From the NCBI GenBank assembly GCA_030550695.1, contig JAUQOX010000077.1:1-11441 (forward strand): 11,441 bases of DNA. The letters run 5' to 3'. The notes under the pieces are model-generated. The model did not search any database. It saw only the letters and a program-made list of their open reading frames with translations, and was not told where the DNA came from. This DNA comes from Gemmatimonadota bacterium. Lineage in GTDB: Bacteria > Gemmatimonadota > Gemmatimonadetes > Longimicrobiales > Gaopeijiaceae. This document shows positions 8,041 through 11,441 of the stretch, one piece after another (the first letter of the stretch is position 1; every line of letters starts with the position of its first letter). A program made the position numbers and the translations under genes.

Positions 8041-8086
8041 ACCCCTCCCCTCCACACCCAAAGCTCCTTTTGGCCAGGGGAGGGGT
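8041..8086. repeat. Inverted repeat, 11-bp perfect outer stem plus inner stem
   Basis: ACCCCTCCCCT (8041-8051) is the exact reverse complement of AGGGGAGGGGT (8076-8086). Inside it CCAAA (8058-8062) pairs with TTTGG (8069-8073), giving a two-tier hairpin. It lies directly at the left edge of the peptidase relic. It could be a transcription-ending or transcript-stabilising structure, or the scar of a rearrangement. The repeat itself is certain; the role is unknown. Confidence 0.55.
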
Positions 8087-8418
8087 ATGCCCGGGCGGAA
8101 CATTTTTTCGGGATCTCCCTTCGGGATACCCTCAAGGGGACGGACAACGACGAGAACCACGCCGACTATCTCTTTTCGGGTCATGGGAAGGGGAAGCTTC
8201 ACCTCGGGCACGGGGATTGGGAGGACAACCTGCCCCCGGCCATGACCCTGAGGGTGGCGGACGTTCCGATCCGCGCCGACAAGAGCTTCGACTTCCTCCC
8301 GTTGCCCGACAGGGGTCACGGTCTGAACGAGCCCCCCGGGATCCGAGGGCGCCGGAGCTACGTCGTGGAACATCTTTTGACAGTTCGCCCGCCCGAGCAC
8401 GATGAGGTCTGGCGGCCC
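8086..8418 (+). pseudogene. Relic of the C-terminal catalytic region of an S9 prolyl-oligopeptidase-family peptidase
   Basis: The plus frame translates to about 110 residues that track the end of DPP-IV/S9 alpha/beta-hydrolase domains: GKLHLGHGDWEDN, then LPPAMTLRVADVPIRADKSF, DFLPLPDRGHGLNEP, and IRGRRSYVVEHLL with TVRPPE. From memory, family members read HGDLDDNVPP.NTLRLVDALI, LPDR.HGLNEP and IRRRWDYFV.HLLG.EPP. The catalytic His is present at 8317-8319. The codon at 8221-8223, aligning with the catalytic Asp (first D of DDN), is GAG (Glu). Neither the nucleophile motif (GWSxGG type) nor the roughly 500-residue beta-propeller is visible upstream in any frame. No convincing start precedes it. 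The frame stays open from GTG 7825 to TGA 8473-8475, but the N-terminal third has no S9 resemblance. I read it as the decayed remnant of a peptidase gene once placed behind SusD. It could also be translated as a non-catalytic fragment. Confidence 0.7.
8377..8406 (+). promoter_or_regulatory. Possible promoter for the plug-protein gene cluster
   Basis: A perfect TTGACA (8377-8382) lies inside the peptidase relic, 18 bases before GATGAG (8401-8406), which matches TATAAT at only three positions. A start near 8413 would give a leader of about 60 bases to the GTG at 8472. The -10 is poor, so this is a weak prediction. Confidence 0.25.
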
Positions 8419-8471
8419 TTGGGAGGTCCAGGGGGCCGCCCTGAGGTCATCCTTTGCCGGAGACGGATGCG

Positions 8472-9251
8472 GTGAGGGGAGCCAGGCCGAGAAACCGCAG
8501 GTGGACCGGGACCATGGCCACCCTGGTGGCCATCGTTTCCTGTCCGGGTGCCGTTGTGTCTCAGGCCGGGGGGGGAAACGGTACCATCGTGGGGCGGGTG
8601 GTGGACCATACCCGGGGCACACCGCTGGCGGAAGCAGAAATACGGGTTCCCGGGATCTCCAGGATCACCACTTCGGATCCCCTGGGTCGCTTTGCCCTGG
8701 CAGCGGTTCCTCCGGGCCCCCAGGTACTGGAGACCCGCCGAATGGGGTATGGGGCCCGTACGGATACGCTTACCGTCTCCCCAGGGGAGACCATCGAGGT
8801 GGTCGTCGGCCTGGGGCCGGACCCCCTCTCCCTTCCCCCCCTTGTCGTTGCGGTGCGCTCCCGCGTGTTGGAAAGCGCGGGTTTCTACGGGCGCAGGGAT
8901 CAGGGTCTTTCCGGGGTATTCCTTACCCGCCAGCAGATCGAGGAGCGGAACCCCCCGCGCTTGAGCGATCTTTTCATAGGGATCCCGGGCTTCCGTCTGC
9001 AAAGCCGGGGAGGGATCCGGGCGCCGGCGGTGGTTTCTCCTCGGGGCAACCTGCTGACGGGGGGCGTCTGCTTCCCGGTCATCTGGCTGGATGGTGTGGC
9101 CACCACCATCGTGGACCTGGATGACATCCATGTGAACCAGGTGGAGGGGATGGAAATCTATCAGGGAGCCGGGGCGCCCCTCCGTTACAACAACCCTTGC
9201 GGAGCCATCCTGATTTGGACAAGGGTCCCCATCCGACGGGACGAACCCTGA
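8472..9251 (+). CDS. Barrel-less protein: carboxypeptidase-regulatory-like domain plus TonB-receptor plug domain
   Basis: This is a predicted exported protein of 259 residues. A signal peptide (RPRNRRW followed by MATLVAIVSCPGAVVSQA) precedes a carboxypeptidase-D regulatory-like beta domain at about 38-114 (TIVGRVVDHTRGTPLAEAEI...DPLGRFALAAVPPGPQVLETRRMGYG). A TonB-receptor plug-like domain follows at about 144-251 (LTRQQIEERNPPRLSDLF...IWLDGV...VEGMEIYQGAGAPLRYN...CGAILIWTR). It then stops, with no beta-barrel. This two-domain form resembles stand-alone plug proteins common in Gemmatimonadota; their function is unknown to me. C200 (GGVCFPV) and C243 (NNPCGAI) are positioned to form a disulfide. 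The GTG at 8472 is preferred (GGAG 9 bases upstream). The ATG at 8514 would remove the basic n-region of the signal peptide. A TTG at 8454 is also possible. Only 10 bases separate it from the next gene. Confidence 0.82.
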   Translation: MRGARPRNRRWTGTMATLVAIVSCPGAVVSQAGGGNGTIVGRVVDHTRGTPLAEAEIRVPGISRITTSDPLGRFALAAVPPGPQVLETRRMGYGARTDTLTVSPGETIEVVVGLGPDPLSLPPLVVAVRSRVLESAGFYGRRDQGLSGVFLTRQQIEERNPPRLSDLFIGIPGFRLQSRGGIRAPAVVSPRGNLLTGGVCFPVIWLDGVATTIVDLDDIHVNQVEGMEIYQGAGAPLRYNNPCGAILIWTRVPIRRDEP

Positions 9252-9252
9252 C

Positions 9253-9256
9253 GGAG
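9253..9256 (+). promoter_or_regulatory. Ribosome binding site for a TTG-start gene
   Basis: GGAG begins two bases after the preceding stop and lies 5 bases before TTG 9262. It is the main support for the unusual TTG start, and it indicates translational coupling with the plug-domain gene. Confidence 0.55.
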
Positions 9257-9261
9257 TCCTC

Positions 9262-9714
9262 TTGGCTCAAGAGCACCTGACCTACGGCAAGAGCGGTTCC
9301 CCGGGCCGCCCCGGCCATGGGCGACGGATCTTCCTGTCCCTTTCCGTGGCCGGGCTGGTCTGGGGATGTGATACCTCCACCGACCTCCGGCGCCCGCGGC
9401 ACGCCCACGTCCACCTCTCGGGAGTCGCCTCCCGAGTCGAGATGACCACGGCCCAAAGGTTTCTCCTGACCGCCGGTACCCTTCAGCTCATCGAGCCCGC
9501 CGTAGATACCGTGGCGCCTCCCTTCGCCAGGACCTATCCCCTCGGGGCACCTGCCCGATTCTATGTCCAGACCAGGAACCTCCATCCGAGCCCGGCGGTG
9601 GTCCGGCTGCGGGTGAGGATCGACGAGCGCACGTGGTACGACGAGGAGCGGTTGCTGGCACCTGGAGAAATGCTCGAATTCCTTTATCGTTACGATGAGC
9701 CTGGCATCCGCTGA
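9262..9714 (+). CDS. Unrecognised small predicted lipoprotein
   Basis: The product has 150 residues and no family I recognise. It starts at TTG 9262 behind a GGAG. About 20 polar/basic residues precede a hydrophobic segment, RRIFLSLSVAGLVWGC, ending in a lipobox-like LVWGC. The Trp at -2 is atypical, so lipidation of that cysteine is plausible but not secure. The remainder is rich in predicted beta-strand (RFLLTAGTLQLIEPAVDTV, ARFYVQTRNL, VVRLRVRIDERTWYDEERLL, LEFLYRY). Alternating hydrophobic residues are consistent with a single Ig-like or similar beta-sandwich. It lies 10 bases after the plug-domain gene and 31 bases before the glycosyltransferase. The tight packing with the plug gene suggests joint expression and a shared envelope location. 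Confidence 0.65.
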   Translation: MAQEHLTYGKSGSPGRPGHGRRIFLSLSVAGLVWGCDTSTDLRRPRHAHVHLSGVASRVEMTTAQRFLLTAGTLQLIEPAVDTVAPPFARTYPLGAPARFYVQTRNLHPSPAVVRLRVRIDERTWYDEERLLAPGEMLEFLYRYDEPGIR

Positions 9715-9745
9715 AGGCCTGTCGTCCTCACTTCCCCTCTCCCCT

Positions 9746-11023
9746 ATGCCCAAACACTTCGACACCGCCATCCGAGCCCACCTCCAGAAGCGCCTGGAGG
9801 AGATTCGCCAGGCCGACATTCTGGTGGGAATCCCTTGTTTCAACAACGAGGAGACCATCACCCACGTCATGCAGATGGTCTCGCACGGTCTCTTCGAACA
9901 CTACCGGGATGTCCGGGCCGTGATCCTCGTGGCCGACGGCGGGTCCACCGACGACAGCCGGGACCTGGCCCGGGACTTCGAGATACGACCCTGGCAGGAA
10001 AAAGTGGTCACCATCTACCGGGGGATCGGCGGGAAGGGATCCGCTCTGCGAGCCATCTTCGAGGCCGCCCATCGCCTGAACGTGCTGGCCTGCGCCTGCG
10101 TGGATGCGGATCTCCGGAGCATCCGCCCCGATTGGGTCCACTATCTGCTGGATCCGGTCCTGGAGAGGGGTTTCGAGTTCGTGGCGCCGGTCTATTCCCG
10201 CCACAAGTACGACGGAACCATCACCAACAACATCGTCTACAACCTGGTCCGGGCGGTCTACGGAAAGAGGATCCGGCAGCCCATCGGGGGCGATTTCGCT
10301 TTTTCCCGACGCCTCGCCCGCCACTACCTGGAACAGGATGTCTGGGAAGGGGACATCGCCCGCTTCGGAATCGACATCTGGATGACCCTCAACGCCGTGG
10401 TGGAGGGGGCCAGAATCTGCCAGGCCAGCCTGGGAATCAAAGTGCACGACGCCAAGGACCCGGCCGAAGCCCTCGGGCCCATGTTCCGACAGGTGTGCGG
10501 GACGATCTTTTCCCTCATGGAGCAGCAGGAAGCCTTCTGGAAAGGAGTCCAGGGGAGCGAGGCCGTTCCCACGTTCGGTGGCCCGAACGCGGAAGAGCCC
10601 AAACCCGTGGTGGTGGATCAACCCCGCATGGTCCGGGAGTTCCAAGACGGGGCTCGTCTTTTCGGGCCCCTCTACCGCTCGGTTTTTTCACCGGCGGTAT
10701 GGCAAAGCCTCGAGGCCGTTGCCGGGCTGCCTCCCGAGGAGTTTCGGATCCCTTTGGAAACCTGGGTGAAGCTGGTGTATGAGCTGGCCGCCAAGTACCA
10801 TCACCTCCGGGATCACCGCATGAAGCTCCTGGGAATCATGACCCCTCTGTATTTGGGCCGGGTGGCTTCCTTCATCAACGAAACCCGCGACATGACCTCC
10901 ACCGAAGCGGAGGCGGTGGTGGAAGAGCAGGCCCAAGTGTTCGAGGGGCTGAAGCCGTACCTCCTGGAGGCCTGGAACCACCAGGAGCCCAGCGACCACC
11001 ATCGGGAAAACCTGGGCGCGTAA
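9746..11023 (+). CDS. GT-A glycosyltransferase, glucosyl-3-phosphoglycerate synthase-like
   Basis: This is a predicted cytoplasmic retaining glycosyltransferase of 425 residues. The GT-A fold is clear: ILVGIPCFNNEET near residues 25-37, the nucleotide-binding segment ADGGSTDDS (63-71), GGKGSALR (95-102), the metal-binding DAD within CVDADL (118-123), the acceptor-loop motif IGGDFAFSR (180-188), GIDIWMT (208-214) and a downstream LGIKVHDAKDP. The order and spacing resemble GT81 enzymes such as mycobacterial GpgS (GKGEALW, SDL, LSGEY, VEIGLL, LGVRAHRN). This suggests transfer of a sugar from a nucleotide donor to phosphoglycerate, glycerate or a similar small acceptor for compatible-solute or polysaccharide-primer synthesis. 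About 160 extra, mostly helical C-terminal residues distinguish it from GpgS (about 324 residues). Start choice is uncertain: ATG 9695 overlaps the preceding gene by 20 bases and adds a Ser/Leu-rich tail, and neither site has a clear Shine-Dalgarno. Confidence 0.87.
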   Translation: MPKHFDTAIRAHLQKRLEEIRQADILVGIPCFNNEETITHVMQMVSHGLFEHYRDVRAVILVADGGSTDDSRDLARDFEIRPWQEKVVTIYRGIGGKGSALRAIFEAAHRLNVLACACVDADLRSIRPDWVHYLLDPVLERGFEFVAPVYSRHKYDGTITNNIVYNLVRAVYGKRIRQPIGGDFAFSRRLARHYLEQDVWEGDIARFGIDIWMTLNAVVEGARICQASLGIKVHDAKDPAEALGPMFRQVCGTIFSLMEQQEAFWKGVQGSEAVPTFGGPNAEEPKPVVVDQPRMVREFQDGARLFGPLYRSVFSPAVWQSLEAVAGLPPEEFRIPLETWVKLVYELAAKYHHLRDHRMKLLGIMTPLYLGRVASFINETRDMTSTEAEAVVEEQAQVFEGLKPYLLEAWNHQEPSDHHRENLGA

Positions 11024-11105
11024 GCTCAACCGCCAGAAGGCCCCAAACCACGGAGTCGCCCTCTCAAGCTTCCCGGGCCCGCGCCGACACTGAAAGAAGA
11101 TCCCC

Positions 11106-11114
11106 GAAGGAGGG
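11106..11114 (+). promoter_or_regulatory. Strong ribosome binding site for the GTG-start gene at the right edge
   Basis: GAAGGAGGG lies 5 bases before GTG 11120. It is the best Shine-Dalgarno in the right half of the window and decides in favour of a real gene there. The rest of 11024-11105 shows no convincing terminator or promoter. Confidence 0.7.
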
Positions 11115-11119
11115 TCTCG

Positions 11120-11441
11120 GTGCTCGGCTGGTTACGACGCTTGCGGGAGATGTGGCAAGGATCGGGGTGGGGTCCGGAGTCCGCCGCCACGGGGGGGAAA
11201 GTTTCGCCCCCTCCTCCCCCCAGCCCGTCCCGCTCCCCATCGGCGCAACCGGATCCGGCGTTCCCCCCCGGCGGCGGGCCTTCCCCTTCCCCCTCCGGCC
11301 CCCCCACCCTGCCGACGGGTCTGACGCCGCAACAATACCTGGAGAGCCAGATCTGGGACCGGTGCCGCCGCCTCGAGGAAAGCCTCCCGGAACGAGGTCC
11401 GGCCAGAGACCACCGGCTCCTCCTTTCCCAGATCCGGGAAG
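11120..11441 (+). CDS. Unrecognised proline-rich protein, 3'-truncated by window
   Basis: The frame is open from GTG 11120 to the right edge, giving 107 complete codons. The N-terminus (MLGWLRRLREMWQ) looks amphipathic and basic. Residues of about 22-70 form a low-complexity Pro/Ser/Gly linker (PPPPPSPSRSPS, FPPGGGPSPSPSGPP). After that a helical, charged domain begins (LTPQQYLESQIWDRCRRLEESL...RDHRLLLSQIRE). There is no signal peptide. It follows the glycosyltransferase by 96 bases on the same strand. The tethered-helical layout would suit an adaptor or membrane-associated regulator, but no family can be named from the visible part. The minus-strand open frames here are shadows produced by the GC-rich linker. 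Confidence 0.68.
   Translation, partial: MLGWLRRLREMWQGSGWGPESAATGGKVSPPPPPSPSRSPSAQPDPAFPPGGGPSPSPSGPPTLPTGLTPQQYLESQIWDRCRRLEESLPERGPARDHRLLLSQIRE

Larger units (their letters stand above)
7822..8471. other. 650-base stretch without an intact gene
   Basis: The stretch between the SusD stop and the next supported start holds the hairpin at 7839-7869, a second inverted repeat at 8041-8086 and an S9 peptidase relic at about 8086-8418. The part from 7870 to 8040 shows nothing I can assign. Its open frames on both strands translate to proline/arginine-rich low-information sequence typical of chance frames in GC-rich DNA. Confidence 0.6.

Noticed and set aside
7825..8475. A 216-codon plus-strand open frame starting at GTG as an intact gene
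   Set aside because: Only its last two thirds resemble a protein family, and there only the tail of an S9 peptidase without its nucleophile. The first 85 codons are low-information and cross two strong hairpins. It is treated as a relic.
7732..8622. A 296-codon minus-strand open frame over the peptidase relic
   Set aside because: It overlaps the end of SusD and the start of the plug gene, has Pro/Arg-rich shadow composition, and no recognisable motifs; the plus strand explains the homology.
9728..10645. Minus-strand open frame antisense to the glycosyltransferase
   Set aside because: The plus frame carries all GT-A motifs; the antisense product is low-information Asp/Gly/Val-rich sequence.
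1..11441. CRISPR arrays, tRNA/rRNA genes, insertion sequences or integrase attachment sites
   Set aside because: No spaced direct repeats, no cloverleaf-like or rRNA-like sequence, and no transposase or integrase motifs were seen in any frame.

Overview
The window is a GC-rich chromosomal segment. It most resembles the phylum Gemmatimonadota or a close relative in the Bacteroidota/Gemmatimonadota gene-content space. The reasons are a SusC/SusD-type outer-membrane pair, a stand-alone 'carboxypeptidase-regulatory plus TonB-plug' protein with no barrel, an E. coli-length SpeA arginine decarboxylase, and several GTG/TTG starts. This assignment is inference from gene content. There are no rRNA or tRNA genes, no CRISPR array and no recognisable insertion sequence.

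Layout. Bases 1-1103 are the 3' part of a dicarboxylate/amino-acid:cation symporter whose usual Na+-site motifs are altered. It runs convergently, with only 11 bases between the stop codons, into speA on the minus strand (1115-3088). A divergent control region (about 3089-3466) holds a sigma70-like promoter, an inverted repeat over its start site and a roughly 200-base leader. It drives a SusC/RagA TonB-dependent transporter (3467-6451) and its SusD/RagB lipoprotein partner (6499-7821). A strong hairpin follows the susD-like stop. From 7822 to 8471 there is no intact gene: this stretch holds two strong inverted repeats and a decayed relic of the catalytic C-terminus of an S9 (DPP-IV/acylaminoacyl) serine peptidase. 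Next come three closely packed plus-strand genes: a barrel-less regulatory/plug-domain protein (8472-9251), an unrecognised small predicted lipoprotein (9262-9714) and a GT-A glycosyltransferase resembling glucosyl-3-phosphoglycerate synthases (9746-11023). A proline-rich unknown protein starts at a GTG at 11120 and runs off the right edge.

How the parts may fit. The SusC/SusD pair should import an oligomer across the outer membrane, with energy supplied by TonB. The peptidase relic directly behind it suggests that the ancestral substrate could have been peptide, but that is inference. The stand-alone plug protein shares the two N-terminal domains of the neighbouring SusC but has no pore. It is the most interesting candidate for an undescribed periplasmic or TonB-linked function, together with the co-directional lipoprotein. 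The symporter, speA and glycosyltransferase look like ordinary metabolic neighbours rather than parts of one system.
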